This document shows positions 26,839-36,320 of a stretch of DNA of 64,000 bases, one piece after another. The position numbers and the translations under genes are program-made. Numbering within the stretch: position 1 is the stretch's first letter; each line of letters opens with the position of its first letter. The notes under the pieces were generated by a model. That model was not told where the DNA came from. It ran no database searches and saw only the letters and a list, made by a program, of their open reading frames with translations. Source of the DNA: Nostoc sp. TH1S01 (GTDB taxonomy: Bacteria > Cyanobacteriota > Cyanobacteriia > Cyanobacteriales > Nostocaceae); NCBI GenBank assembly GCA_018993265.1, contig JAGKSW010000123.1, forward strand, positions 1 through 64,000, read 5' to 3'.

Positions 26839-27672
26839 ATGCTGAACACACTAAAAGGCAAAATGGCAACACTCAACTCCGAGTTGGCCTATAGAATAAG
26901 AATCTGGCAACATATCCCTAAACTGCCAGCATTAGAAACAGGCGATCGCTTGATTGTCGAAACCCTAAAACGAGAAGGTGCTTATGTAACCACACTTGCC
27001 GATTTAGGCTTACCATACACTCAAGAAATGCTACAAGCTGCTAATCAACAATTAAGCAGAATGGCAACTGTCAATAACTCTCATCTGAATGAGAGACTAC
27101 CACAAATTTATACAGTCACAGATTTACCAGAATTTTATCAATGGGGAAGTAATCACAGATTATTAAAGATAATTGAAAATTATTTAGGTTTACCCGTTGC
27201 TTTTCAAGGTGTACATTTACGCAAAGACTTTCCGAATGAACACCAATTCGGCACATTATTATGGCATAAAGATTCTGAAGACCGCAAAATGGTTAAGGTA
27301 ATTATTTATCTCCATGATGTTGAGAAAAAGCACGGGCCGTTTGAGTATATTCCTTTATCTTTAACATCATATCCGCGCTTAAATTCTTATCGAATTGACC
27401 ACAAGTTGCGTCAGTCTGGTTACTTAGGAATTAACGATGAACAAGTAGAAAAAATTATTCCCAAATCAGCTTGGAAATCTTGCACAGGGAAAGCCGGTAC
27501 AGTACTCATTGCAGATCCCAGAACTGCATTACATCACGGTACTATCCGCACCGAAGCAAGGTCAGCACTATTTTTTGTGTATACTACTAACCCACCCAAA
27601 CGACCAGAACTTTGCACTCAATATTGGGATGACACTTTTCCCAAGCCAGAGATGCTGCAAGAAATTGCTTAG
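26839..27672 (+). CDS. Phytanoyl-CoA dioxygenase (PhyH)-like Fe(II)/2-oxoglutarate oxygenase, copy 1
   Basis: A 277-residue putative non-haem iron dioxygenase. A likely metal triad is visible: the H and D of LWHKDSED and a distal H in ALHHGTIRTEARS, whose Arg could bind 2-oxoglutarate. Family members hydroxylate small molecules, lipids or sugars. The position between glycosyltransferase genes and the rfbC-like gene suggests action on the polysaccharide, its precursor or an attached group. No signal peptide is seen. It is paired with the similar gene at 27776. Confidence 0.75.
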   Translation: MLNTLKGKMATLNSELAYRIRIWQHIPKLPALETGDRLIVETLKREGAYVTTLADLGLPYTQEMLQAANQQLSRMATVNNSHLNERLPQIYTVTDLPEFYQWGSNHRLLKIIENYLGLPVAFQGVHLRKDFPNEHQFGTLLWHKDSEDRKMVKVIIYLHDVEKKHGPFEYIPLSLTSYPRLNSYRIDHKLRQSGYLGINDEQVEKIIPKSAWKSCTGKAGTVLIADPRTALHHGTIRTEARSALFFVYTTNPPKRPELCTQYWDDTFPKPEMLQEIA

Positions 27673-27775
27673 TGCTAAATAGTATCAATCCAGTCTCCTT
27701 GCTTCAATCCCATAGATTTATCTATGGGGTTACTCAGTACTCAGCACTACTGAAAATGTTCGACATCCTAAGCCT

Positions 27776-28630
27776 ATGCTAAAAACAATTAAATACAAAA
27801 TATCGGCGCTATATTCTGACTTGGTTTTTAACCTCAAATGTTGGCGACATACTAAAAATTTACCAGCATTAGAAGCACGCGATCGCATAATCGTCGAGAC
27901 TCTCAAACGAGACGGTGTTTATGCGACAACCTTGGCAGATTTGGGTTTAGATTTTAGTGCTGAACTACTCAAAGCTGCTAATTATCAATTGTCTCAGATA
28001 CGAAATCCCAACAATGAACATTTAGCAGAAAAGTGGCCGCACATTACCACAGTAACGGCTTTACAAGAATTTTCTCAATGGGCAACTCAAAAAAGACTGC
28101 TAAATATAATTGAAAATTATATTGGCGTTCCTATCAATTTTCATGGTGTACATTTACGCCAAGATTTTCCTAGTGATCATCAATTCGGCACTTTATTATG
28201 GCATAGTGATGCCGAAGACCGCCGCTTGATCAAAATCTTTGTTTGTCTGCATGATGTAGAAGAAAAAAACGGGCCTTTTCAATACATTCCCCGTTCTTTA
28301 ACCCCTTTATTTAGTTTGAAATCTTGGTGGCTTTACTACCAAATTTTCAAGTCAAGCTACATGGGTATTGATAATGAAATTGTCAAAAAAGTCATACCTC
28401 AATCAGCGTGGAAATCTTGCCCAGGGCCAGCAGGTACAGTCATTTTTGTAGATACCAAAAATACTTTACATCATGGAACTATACGCACAGAAACACGCTC
28501 AACCCTGTTCTTTTGCTACACAGCTAACCCACCCGAAAGACCAGACCTGTGTACACAATTTTGGGATGATACTCATCCCAGAGCAGAACTGACTGTATGT
28601 GAAGTAGAAAAAGAAAAAGCTCTTGTTTAA
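27776..28630 (+). CDS. PhyH-like Fe(II)/2-oxoglutarate oxygenase, copy 2
   Basis: A 284-residue paralogue of the preceding protein with the same candidate metal motifs (LWHSDAED and TLHHGTIRTETRS). Shared flanking sequence includes FPSDHQFGTLLWH and YTANPPERPDLCTQFWDDT. The two copies differ mostly in the N-terminal third and around the possible substrate loop. A 100-bp gap with a short ACTCAGC repeat separates them. Tandem duplication followed by specialisation is the simplest reading. Confidence 0.75.
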   Translation: MLKTIKYKISALYSDLVFNLKCWRHTKNLPALEARDRIIVETLKRDGVYATTLADLGLDFSAELLKAANYQLSQIRNPNNEHLAEKWPHITTVTALQEFSQWATQKRLLNIIENYIGVPINFHGVHLRQDFPSDHQFGTLLWHSDAEDRRLIKIFVCLHDVEEKNGPFQYIPRSLTPLFSLKSWWLYYQIFKSSYMGIDNEIVKKVIPQSAWKSCPGPAGTVIFVDTKNTLHHGTIRTETRSTLFFCYTANPPERPDLCTQFWDDTHPRAELTVCEVEKEKALV

Positions 28631-28678
28631 CAAATCAGCTAATCTTTTCCAAAATCAACATTTATATCGAGGTAATTC

Positions 28679-29248
28679 ATGATTTTTACAGCTACAAATC
28701 TCCAAGATGCTTACATTATTGACTTAGAAGCAAGAAACGATCATCGCGGTTTTTTTGCCAGATATTTCTGCGCTCAAGAATTTGAAGCTCACGGCTTAAA
28801 ACCAGTGGTCGCTCAATGTAATTTATCTTATAACTATAAAAAAGGTACTCTGCGGGGAATGCACTATCAACTCCACCCCGCAGCCGAAACCAAATTAGTG
28901 CGCTGTACTAAAGGGGCAATTTATGACGTAATTATTGATATGCGTCCTAATTCACCGACATTTTTACAGCATATTGGTGTGGAATTAACCGCCGAAAATC
29001 GTCGGGCTTTATATGTTCCCGAAATGTTTGCTCACGGTTATCAAGCACTAACAGATGATGCAGAAGTTATCTATCAAGTTGGTGAGTTTTATACACCAGG
29101 ATATGAGCGTGGCTTACGCTACAATGACCCATTTTTTAACATTGAATGGCCTTTAGAAGTCACAGAAATTTCTGAGAAAGATTTGACTTGGCCATTGTTG
29201 AGTATGATGCGTGTCGGAGAAGCTGAGGCTGTTTCGGCAAGTGTATAA
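28679..29248 (+). CDS. rfbC: dTDP-4-dehydrorhamnose 3,5-epimerase-like protein (RfbC family)
   Basis: A 189-residue cupin-fold epimerase. The catalytic histidine region GTLRGMHYQ, the DMRPNSPTFLQH strand and the conserved YVPEMFAHGYQAL are present, and the length is normal. Family members epimerise C3 and/or C5 of a 4-keto-6-deoxy nucleotide sugar. A specific dTDP-rhamnose role is doubtful because no rfbA, rfbB or rfbD gene accompanies it; it may act on a CDP-hexose instead. A similar gene occurs in the PCC 7120 HEP island, as I recall. Confidence 0.85.
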   Translation: MIFTATNLQDAYIIDLEARNDHRGFFARYFCAQEFEAHGLKPVVAQCNLSYNYKKGTLRGMHYQLHPAAETKLVRCTKGAIYDVIIDMRPNSPTFLQHIGVELTAENRRALYVPEMFAHGYQALTDDAEVIYQVGEFYTPGYERGLRYNDPFFNIEWPLEVTEISEKDLTWPLLSMMRVGEAEAVSASV

Positions 29249-29354
29249 ATAAGTCGGTACAAATTAAGCTAACTAGTTAAGCTTGTCATTGGTCATTGGT
29301 CATTTGTTATTAGTAAGGTAAGCCGATAATTTAGCGATATTAAAGAGGAATTTC

Positions 29355-30668
29355 ATGATTATTATTGATAATGCTTTAAAAGCTCGTGCTGCTGCTGGTA
29401 ATCCTATCAAGGTGGGAATGACTGGTGCTGGCTTTATGGGGCGAGGAATTGCTAACCAAATTATTAATTCAGTTCCCGGAATGGAGTTAGTTGCGATCTT
29501 CAATCGGAGTATTGATGGAGCTAAACGAGCTTATACAGAAGCTGGTATTGAAGATATTCAAGTTGTAAACAGTGTCAGCGATTTAGAAGATGCGATCGCC
29601 AGTGGCAAATATGCAGTCACCGACGATGCTAAAATCATCTGTCAAGCCGAAAGCATTGAAGCAATTATTGAAGTGACTGGCGCAGTTGAATTTGGCGCTC
29701 ATATCGTCATGGAAGCGATCGCACATCGCAAGCATGTGATTATGATGAATGCTGAACTCGATGGTACTGTTGGCCCCATCCTGAAAGTTTACGCCGACAA
29801 AGCAGGCGTTATCCTCAGTGCTTGCGATGGCGACCAGCCAGGGGTAGAAATGAATTTGTACCGCTTTGTGAAAAGCATCGGTCTGACACCATTACTGTGC
29901 GGTAACATCAAAGGCTTGCAAGACCCCTATCGCAACCCCACAACCCAAGAAGGATTTGCTAAACGTTGGGGACAAAAAGCCCACATGGTAACAAGCTTTG
30001 CTGATGGTAGCAAAATTTCCTTTGAGCAGGCGATCGTGGCTAATGCTACCGGGATGCAAGTCGCTAAACGGGGAATGCTGGGCTATGACTTTACAGGTCA
30101 TGTTGATGAAATGACCAATATGTATGATATTGACCAACTCAAAGAACTAGGTGGAATAGTTGATTATGTAGTTGGTGCTAAACCCGGCCCTGGTGTATTT
30201 GTCTTCGCTACCCACGACGACCCCAAACAACGCCACTACCTCAACCTCTACAAATTAGGTGAAGGGCCTCTCTATAGCTTCTATACTCCTTATCACCTCT
30301 GCCATTTTGAAGTTCCTTTATCTGTGGCGCGTGCTGTCTTATTCCGCGATGCAGTCATGGCTCCGATTGGTAAACCAATGGTCGATGTAGTCACAACTGC
30401 CAAAATCGATTTGAAAGCTGGCGAAACTCTCGATGGCATTGGTTATTATATGACCTACGGTCAATGTGAAAATTCACCCATTGTTCAAGCACAAAAACTA
30501 TTACCAATGGGTCTAGCTGAAGGCTGTCGCTTAAAACGAGATATTCCACGCGATCAAGTGCTGACTTATGACGATGTAGAGTTACCTGAAGGTAGACTTT
30601 GTGACCAATTACGCGCGGAACAAAATGCTTATTTTGCTTCCGAAAAAGTTCTCGCAGCTGTTGGGTAA
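29355..30668 (+). CDS. NAD(P)-dependent oxidoreductase, homoserine dehydrogenase-like with SAF domain
   Basis: A 437-residue protein. It has an N-terminal Rossmann domain (VGMTGAGFMGRGIANQI) like homoserine dehydrogenases, and a C-terminal SAF-type domain (about 360-420, IPRDQVLTYDDVELPEG). Proteins of this type lie in sugar clusters and may act in branched- or modified-sugar metabolism; the exact reaction is not known to me. A clear ribosome binding site (aaagagga) precedes the ATG. It is the last gene before a 500-bp gap in the island. Confidence 0.78.
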   Translation: MIIIDNALKARAAAGNPIKVGMTGAGFMGRGIANQIINSVPGMELVAIFNRSIDGAKRAYTEAGIEDIQVVNSVSDLEDAIASGKYAVTDDAKIICQAESIEAIIEVTGAVEFGAHIVMEAIAHRKHVIMMNAELDGTVGPILKVYADKAGVILSACDGDQPGVEMNLYRFVKSIGLTPLLCGNIKGLQDPYRNPTTQEGFAKRWGQKAHMVTSFADGSKISFEQAIVANATGMQVAKRGMLGYDFTGHVDEMTNMYDIDQLKELGGIVDYVVGAKPGPGVFVFATHDDPKQRHYLNLYKLGEGPLYSFYTPYHLCHFEVPLSVARAVLFRDAVMAPIGKPMVDVVTTAKIDLKAGETLDGIGYYMTYGQCENSPIVQAQKLLPMGLAEGCRLKRDIPRDQVLTYDDVELPEGRLCDQLRAEQNAYFASEKVLAAVG

Positions 30669-30705
30669 TACCATTTTAGATTTTGAATTGTAGAAGGGTT
30701 TATGA

Positions 30706-30733
30706 GTAGAGACGTTGTATACAACGTCTCTAC
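30706..30733. repeat. Perfect 28-bp palindrome, second copy
   Basis: Identical to the sequence at 10754-10781: gtagagacgttgta followed by its reverse complement. It lies 37 bases after the SAF-domain gene. Confidence 0.85.
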
Positions 30734-30880
30734 AATAAATCTATTTTTCACAATCATTCTGCAATTTGGTGTAAGATTTGGTGGCTTTATATCTAGCAAA
30801 CTCCTAATAAATTCATGATTCTGGATTATGACTCCTAACTCCTGAATTCTGACATTCAGTTTAATCATTCATGAAAAACG

Positions 30881-30913
30881 AGATCCCCGACTTCTTAAAG
30901 AAGCCGGGGATCT
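30881..30913 (+). terminator. CCCCGACTTCTT hairpin
   Basis: The arms agatccccgacttctt and agaagccggggatct pair with one G-T type change. It belongs to the palindrome family and lies in a gap between two plus-strand genes, about 210 bases after the upstream stop. Confidence 0.5.
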
Positions 30914-31167
30914 GAGTCTATCAATTTTTACAATTATATTTTTATTCTATGTCTAAAGAAATATTTTGGCTGAAGAATGATTTTTAGCAAGAAGTAAATA
31001 CTATAAATAATTTAACCAAATTAAAAATTAGATAAATATTGCCAAACAGTATTCTAGTAAACCAATAAGTTAATTGTGAAATCTTATAGTGCTAAACACT
31101 AAACTTTTAGCTGTAATTGACTAAAATATTTGTCTCGGAAAATTTGGTATCAGGTTGAATAAAATTT

Positions 31168-32298
31168 ATGAAAATTGCTCTTGTCCATGATTATTTAACT
31201 CAACGTGGAGGGGCAGAGCGCGTATTTGAATTATTATGTAGGCGCTACCCCACAGCCGATGTTTTTACTTCTTTGTATGACGCACAAAAAACTATTGATT
31301 TAGGTGAGCGGATAGTTAATACAACTTTTTTACAAAAAATTCCGGGTGCAGCGAAATATTTTAGAATGATGGCACCTTTTTATTTTCCCGCCTTTAGAGC
31401 TTTGGATTTAGAAGACTACGATTTAATTATTAGTAGTAGCACAAGTTTTGCCAAGGCTGTACGCAAAAGACCGGATGCTCACCATGTTTGTTTTTGTCAT
31501 AATGTCACCCGTTTTTTGTGGGATACAGAAACATATTTGCGAGAGTATGGAGATTATCGATATTTTGCGCCTTTAATTGAACGAATTTTCCAATTGATGC
31601 GGCAGGTAGACCTGAAATATTCTCAGGAACCTGACTTGTATATTGCCAATTCCAGCGTTGTTGCGAAAAGAATTGAACAGATTTATGGTAAACCAGCAAT
31701 TGTAGTTAACTATCCAATTGATACCAGTAACTTTGTTTATTCCGATACCAAAGAAGATTATTATTTAGCATCTGCACGGATGATCAGTTATAAGCGGCTA
31801 GATATAATCGTCGAAGCTTTTAATTGGTTGGGGTGGCGATTATTAATCTCAGGTGACGGCCCAGAACAAGCACGCCTAAAAGCCAAGGCGTTAAATAATA
31901 TCGAATTTTTAGGTCATGTTAGCGATCGCCAACGTAAAGATTTGTTCGCAAAAGCCAAATCAGTGATTGTTGCAGCCTTAGAAGATTATGGATTAGTTCC
32001 TGTAGAAGCCAACGCTAGCGGTACACCAGTAATTGCCTATGGCGCTGGTGGCGTTTTAGATACTCAAATTCATGGCGAAACTGGAGTCTTTTTTAAACGA
32101 CAATCACCAGACTCTCTACAAGCTGCATTACTAGAGTCCGGACGCATCACTTGGAATTATGAAAATATTCGTAATCACGCAGTGAACAATTTTTCCGAAC
32201 CAGTATTTTTTAGGAAGGTTGAGCAACTTATTGATCAAACTTGTATGCAAAAGAATCCAGAAGTCAGAATTCAGAATCCAGAATCAATTAGTGCGTGA
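31168..32298 (+). CDS. Glycosyltransferase family 4 protein
   Basis: A 376-residue GT-B transferase of the WbaZ-like type. It starts MKIALVHDYLTQRGGAERVFELL and shows the family C-terminal E-x7-E segment as LEDYGLVPVEANASGTPVIAY, which binds the donor nucleotide sugar. The last 13 residues (KNPEVRIQNPESI...) are encoded by an agaatccagaag/cagaattcagaat dispersed repeat, so the natural C-terminus seems to have been replaced by repeat DNA. It lies directly upstream of the Wzc-like gene. Confidence 0.85.
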   Translation: MKIALVHDYLTQRGGAERVFELLCRRYPTADVFTSLYDAQKTIDLGERIVNTTFLQKIPGAAKYFRMMAPFYFPAFRALDLEDYDLIISSSTSFAKAVRKRPDAHHVCFCHNVTRFLWDTETYLREYGDYRYFAPLIERIFQLMRQVDLKYSQEPDLYIANSSVVAKRIEQIYGKPAIVVNYPIDTSNFVYSDTKEDYYLASARMISYKRLDIIVEAFNWLGWRLLISGDGPEQARLKAKALNNIEFLGHVSDRQRKDLFAKAKSVIVAALEDYGLVPVEANASGTPVIAYGAGGVLDTQIHGETGVFFKRQSPDSLQAALLESGRITWNYENIRNHAVNNFSEPVFFRKVEQLIDQTCMQKNPEVRIQNPESISA

Positions 32299-32485
32299 TT
32301 GACACCCGCACCTAATCGAAAACCTCTAAATTGAAAATTTAGAGGTAGTTTTAAAATCGTTTATTCATCCACGAGTCGCACAGAATTTATACTGAGTTCT
32401 GGCTCCTGACTCTTGAATTCTATTCTAATTATTCATCTGGCTTGTTAGTTGTTCGTGTAGCGTCTCGCAGAGAAGGATAATAAAA

Positions 32486-34714
32486 GTGGTTCAGACTAGT
32501 CTTAATCCCAGTGTAAATACAATTGCTGACACAGAACCGGGTTATGGACAACTATTAGCGGTTTTTATTCGCAGGTTTCCTTGGTTTGTCGCAGTATTTG
32601 TGGCTTCAATTGCGATCGCCGCAATTATGACTGCTAGGACGAAGCCTACTTATAAAAGCTCAATGCAACTGTTAATAGAACCCAACTATCAAGGTAAAAA
32701 AGAAACAGCTGGAGCCGAAAATCAGTTTACTGAACCAGATGTAGAGATAGACACAGGCACTCAGCTAAATCTCATGCAGAGTTCCGGACTGATTCAAAAG
32801 GCAGTTGATAAACTGCGTCGAGAATATCCAGATATTACTGTTGGTGATATTAAAGGCGCTTTAGCTTTAAACCAATTAAAAACCAAAGACGATAATATCG
32901 CTACCAAAATTTTTCAAGTAGACTACACCGCTCAAGACCCTGTAAAAACACAAAAAGTTTTAACGGCTATTCGGGAAGTTTATGTCGAATATAACAAACA
33001 ACAGCAAGATGCACGCCTACAAAAAGGCCTACAAGTTATTCGAGAACAATTGAGTAAGGCCAGTGAAGAGGTAAATGCAGCTGAGTCCAACCTGCAAAGA
33101 TTCCGTCGTAACCAAAATTTAATCGACCCGGTGGCTCAAGCCAAAGCTCTAGAAGATGCGTTGAATAATGTTGAGCAAGAACGCCGTGCAACTCGCGCTC
33201 AATATCAAGAGGCTGTAGCTCGACAAAAATCTTTAGAAGAACAACTTAACCGTTCTCCCCAAAATGCGCTAGTTGCTTCTCGTTTGAGTCAATCTACTCG
33301 CTACCAAGGATTGCTCAACGAAATTCAAAGAACGGAGCTAGCTTTGGCTCAAGAACGCTTGCGCTTCACTGATGAAACGCCAAATGTGCAGAAACTGCAA
33401 GAACAGCTAAACAGCCAAAAAGCATTATTAGAACAAGAAGTCGGTAGGACTTTAGGCACAAAGTCACCTGGCGTAGTCGGTTCTAGAGATACGTTGTTAG
33501 AACAAGGACAGTTTGGCCAAATTGATTTGAACCTTGCCAGTGAACTAGTAGCAACTCAGACAACGATAGTTGCATTGAGCGCCCGTGATCAAACTTTGGC
33601 ACAAAAAGAAACTCAACTACGTTTTGACATCAAACGCTTTCCACCTTTGTTAGCTTATTACAATCGTATTCAACCACAGCTGCAATTTAGCCGGGAAAGA
33701 TTTGAGCAACTGTTAAGAGCTGAACAACAATTGCGTCAAGAACTAGCTAAAGGTGGCTTTAATTGGGAAGTTGTGGAAGAACCCCATGTTGGTGTGCAGT
33801 TAGGCCCCAACCTGCAACAAAACCTCTTATTAGGTGCTGTGGTGGGGTTAATGTTGGGAGGAATTGCCGCTTTCTTACGTGAAGCATCGGATGATGCTGT
33901 ACATACAACTGCTGAGTTAGAGAAGCAAGTGGCGCTACCATTGTTGGGAACAACACCGAAATTACCACCTGCTAGAGCCAGAGATTCAATTATCAAGTTG
34001 CCCTTTGGGAAGCCGGAAACACCTGCGCCTTGGACAATTCAAGTATTACAGTCGCCACCACGTTGGGAATCACTGGACTTAATTTACAAAAATATTGAAC
34101 TGCTCAATACCGTATCTAGTTTGAAGTCTTTGATGATTACTTCCGCTTTACCCGATGAAGCTAAATCAGGTATGGCTTTGGGTTTGGCTATGAGTGCGGC
34201 TCGATTACACAAACGAGTCCTGCTGATTGATGCCAACTTACGCAATCCCAGTTTGCACGAACAGCTAAATCTGCCTAATGAGCAAGGACTATCAACTTTA
34301 CTAGGTAGTGAAATTAGTTTACCAAACCAAATTGGTATTCAATCTTTAGGTTCAGCCTACATCGATATTTTGACTGCGGGGCCGAAACCGACTGATCCGG
34401 CGCATCTGTTGAGTTCTCCGCGGATGATGCAACTGATGAGAACCTTTGAAGAGAATTATGATTTGGTACTGATAGATGCTCCGCCTGTATTGGGTTTGGT
34501 AGATGCCATGTTAACAGCATCATCCTGTCGGAGTGTGGTGTTAGTAGCTAGTATGGGTGTTGTAACGCGCCACCAACTTGCTCAAGCTACAGGAATGTTG
34601 AGTAAGTTAAATCTAATTGGAGTTGTCGCTAATGGCGTTTCTAGCTCTGACAGCAGTTTTGTCCAGTATCCCAAGGAATACCGTTTGGCTTTGAAACAAG
34701 CGGTAGAAAAATAA
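32486..34714 (+). CDS. Wzc-like polysaccharide co-polymerase / BY-kinase homologue with degenerate P-loop
   Basis: A 742-residue inner-membrane protein. The Wzz domain has membrane helices at about 30-50 and 445-465 flanking a periplasmic coiled-coil region (about 170-330). The C-terminal cytoplasmic part has the BY-kinase layout: Walker A' in VLLIDANLRNP and Walker B in LVLIDAPPVLGLVDA. The Walker A position reads SALPDEAKSGMALG instead of the usual GEGKST pattern, and there is no terminal tyrosine cluster (end: YPKEYRLALKQAVEK). It probably controls chain length but may not be an active kinase. The start is GTG at 32486. Confidence 0.87.
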   Translation: MVQTSLNPSVNTIADTEPGYGQLLAVFIRRFPWFVAVFVASIAIAAIMTARTKPTYKSSMQLLIEPNYQGKKETAGAENQFTEPDVEIDTGTQLNLMQSSGLIQKAVDKLRREYPDITVGDIKGALALNQLKTKDDNIATKIFQVDYTAQDPVKTQKVLTAIREVYVEYNKQQQDARLQKGLQVIREQLSKASEEVNAAESNLQRFRRNQNLIDPVAQAKALEDALNNVEQERRATRAQYQEAVARQKSLEEQLNRSPQNALVASRLSQSTRYQGLLNEIQRTELALAQERLRFTDETPNVQKLQEQLNSQKALLEQEVGRTLGTKSPGVVGSRDTLLEQGQFGQIDLNLASELVATQTTIVALSARDQTLAQKETQLRFDIKRFPPLLAYYNRIQPQLQFSRERFEQLLRAEQQLRQELAKGGFNWEVVEEPHVGVQLGPNLQQNLLLGAVVGLMLGGIAAFLREASDDAVHTTAELEKQVALPLLGTTPKLPPARARDSIIKLPFGKPETPAPWTIQVLQSPPRWESLDLIYKNIELLNTVSSLKSLMITSALPDEAKSGMALGLAMSAARLHKRVLLIDANLRNPSLHEQLNLPNEQGLSTLLGSEISLPNQIGIQSLGSAYIDILTAGPKPTDPAHLLSSPRMMQLMRTFEENYDLVLIDAPPVLGLVDAMLTASSCRSVVLVASMGVVTRHQLAQATGMLSKLNLIGVVANGVSSSDSSFVQYPKEYRLALKQAVEK

Positions 34715-35486
34715 TAGCGAATTGGAATTTAGGTATATGTGCGATCGCTCTTTTGGCGGATGCGATCGCACATATTTTTTATATCTTTGGCAAAATAGAA
34801 CCCCGACTTTTTCAAGAAGTCGGGGTTCTGAGTCTTTTTATTTTTATTAAATATAGGACTCCTATTTGATTTGTGAAAAAAACTCATTATAGTTTCTATT
34901 CCCTGCTCCCCGTTCCCTATTCCCTACCTTCACAAGTAAATTCACAAATAAAATCGGATTGCTATAATGTCTTGATTAAACATTTTTATTGTCAAAATTC
35001 AATCCTATTTACTTAGTTAAAATTCAGTATATTTATATTAGCTTTATAATTATCATGGTTAAGTCTGATGAATTTAAAGACTAAATAAAGAATCTAATTC
35101 CGCGTATAGTCAATTCTACAGACTCTTATATCCTAGAGATTAAAGCCCCTTCCAAGCAGCTAAAAGACAAACGTGGACTAGTTTTCTCCAACTGAGAAAA
35201 TCAACAACAAAGGTAGACAAAGTTCAACACATTTATTACGTATTGGGTAAGAGAGTGTTGGATGATGTACCTCTACATCTATCTAATATCTCGTCTACCC
35301 AAACAACAGCGAGTTTACCCGCAAGATTTCCCCAATATTGATTGCTATCTACCTAATTATTATCTTTGTAGTTTCTCTGTCTTCAGAGCGGCAAAATTCT
35401 GCAAAATGAAGCGTTGAAGTATATTTTTTTAATCAGTCATCTACTAATTTTTAGAGCAAGACAAGATTCAGATCAAAGTCTTTGGC
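34715..35486. other. Long gap upstream of hepC
   Basis: No gene is visible in 770 bases. Two HIP1 octamers flank a short spacer (34742-34770), and the hairpin at 34798-34828 may end the upstream transcript. The remainder is AT-rich and should hold the hepC promoter. No NtcA-type GTA-N8-TAC site was found. Confidence 0.5.
34798..34828 (+). terminator. CCCCGACTTTTT hairpin after the Wzc-like gene
   Basis: The arms gaaccccgactt and aagtcggggttc pair around a short tttcaag loop, about 85 bases after the stop. A ttttt run lies at 34835-34839, shortly after the right arm, which makes this one of the better terminator candidates. Confidence 0.6.
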
Positions 35487-36320
35487 ATGAATCGCCTTCG
35501 AGATCAGCAATTTACTATCGTACTAATCCAAAGACACATGACCAGCTCATTAGTTCGTACTCCACAGACTGTTTATAATGTAACTCCACAACCTCAAAGC
35601 GATGTCTGGCGACAAGAAGCAGAGCTTCTAAGCACCGCATATTGCACACTACAATGGCGGCGAGGTCAGTTGTTAGTGAAATCTCCTGGTAAATTTAAAC
35701 AGCCATATTTACCAGCTTTAGAAAATGAGCAATTATTGGTAAATTGCTTAAAACATTCCCCTGTTAATTTGGTTAGTGTAGACCCTAAAATTGGTGAGAC
35801 TTGGATAAAGTTTTGGGCAGACGCTTGTAAAGAAGCTCATAAACCCATGTTTCTTTACGGATCTTCAGAAAATTTACTGTTTAAACAAAATAGCCAACCT
35901 TGGGGATGGTGCTTGCGACTCATTGATTGGATTGCAGCTTTTGTCATGCTGCTATTACTAAGTCCAGTCATCCTCGTATTGCTAGTGTTGTTGCAAATTA
36001 ACTCACCGGAATCTGTATTCTCTCGTGAGTGGTATGTAGGAGAACGGGGTAGACTTTTTCAAGCTATTAAGTTCTCCACCACAACCAAGCGCAACATTAC
36101 ACCCTTAATTCGTTGGATGCGTAAATATGGCATCGAAAATTTACCACAGTTATTAAATGTACTGCGGGGTGATATGGGTTTTATTGGGTCTCGTTGTTGG
36201 ACTTTAGCAGCAGCAGTACGATTGAGTTCAGACACACAAATCTCACTGAATCAATTACCTGTCATAACAAGTTCGTGGCAAGTTCAGGCAGAATCAAACT
36301 TAATAATTAATAATTCTTGA
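35487..36320 (+). CDS. hepC: HepC-like sugar transferase (initiating glycosyl-1-phosphate transferase)
   Basis: A 277-residue bacterial sugar transferase of the HepC type. After a soluble N-terminal region comes one membrane helix (about 148-172) and the catalytic part (REWYVGERGRLFQAIKFSTTT, then IENLPQLLNVLRGDMGFIGSR). Family enzymes transfer a sugar phosphate to undecaprenyl phosphate, the first membrane step of polysaccharide synthesis. HepC is required for the heterocyst envelope polysaccharide in Anabaena sp. PCC 7120, where it also precedes hepA. An in-frame ATG at 35538 (MTSSLVRTPQ) is an alternative start. Confidence 0.85.
   Translation: MNRLRDQQFTIVLIQRHMTSSLVRTPQTVYNVTPQPQSDVWRQEAELLSTAYCTLQWRRGQLLVKSPGKFKQPYLPALENEQLLVNCLKHSPVNLVSVDPKIGETWIKFWADACKEAHKPMFLYGSSENLLFKQNSQPWGWCLRLIDWIAAFVMLLLLSPVILVLLVLLQINSPESVFSREWYVGERGRLFQAIKFSTTTKRNITPLIRWMRKYGIENLPQLLNVLRGDMGFIGSRCWTLAAAVRLSSDTQISLNQLPVITSSWQVQAESNLIINNS

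Larger units (their letters stand above)
30669..31167. other. Intergenic region inside the island with two palindromes
   Basis: No gene is seen. The stretch contains the 28-bp palindrome at 30706-30733, a cctaactcctgaattctg dispersed repeat (about 30835) and the hairpin at 30881-30913. An AT-rich leader before the glycosyltransferase gene follows. A new transcription unit probably starts here. Confidence 0.5.
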
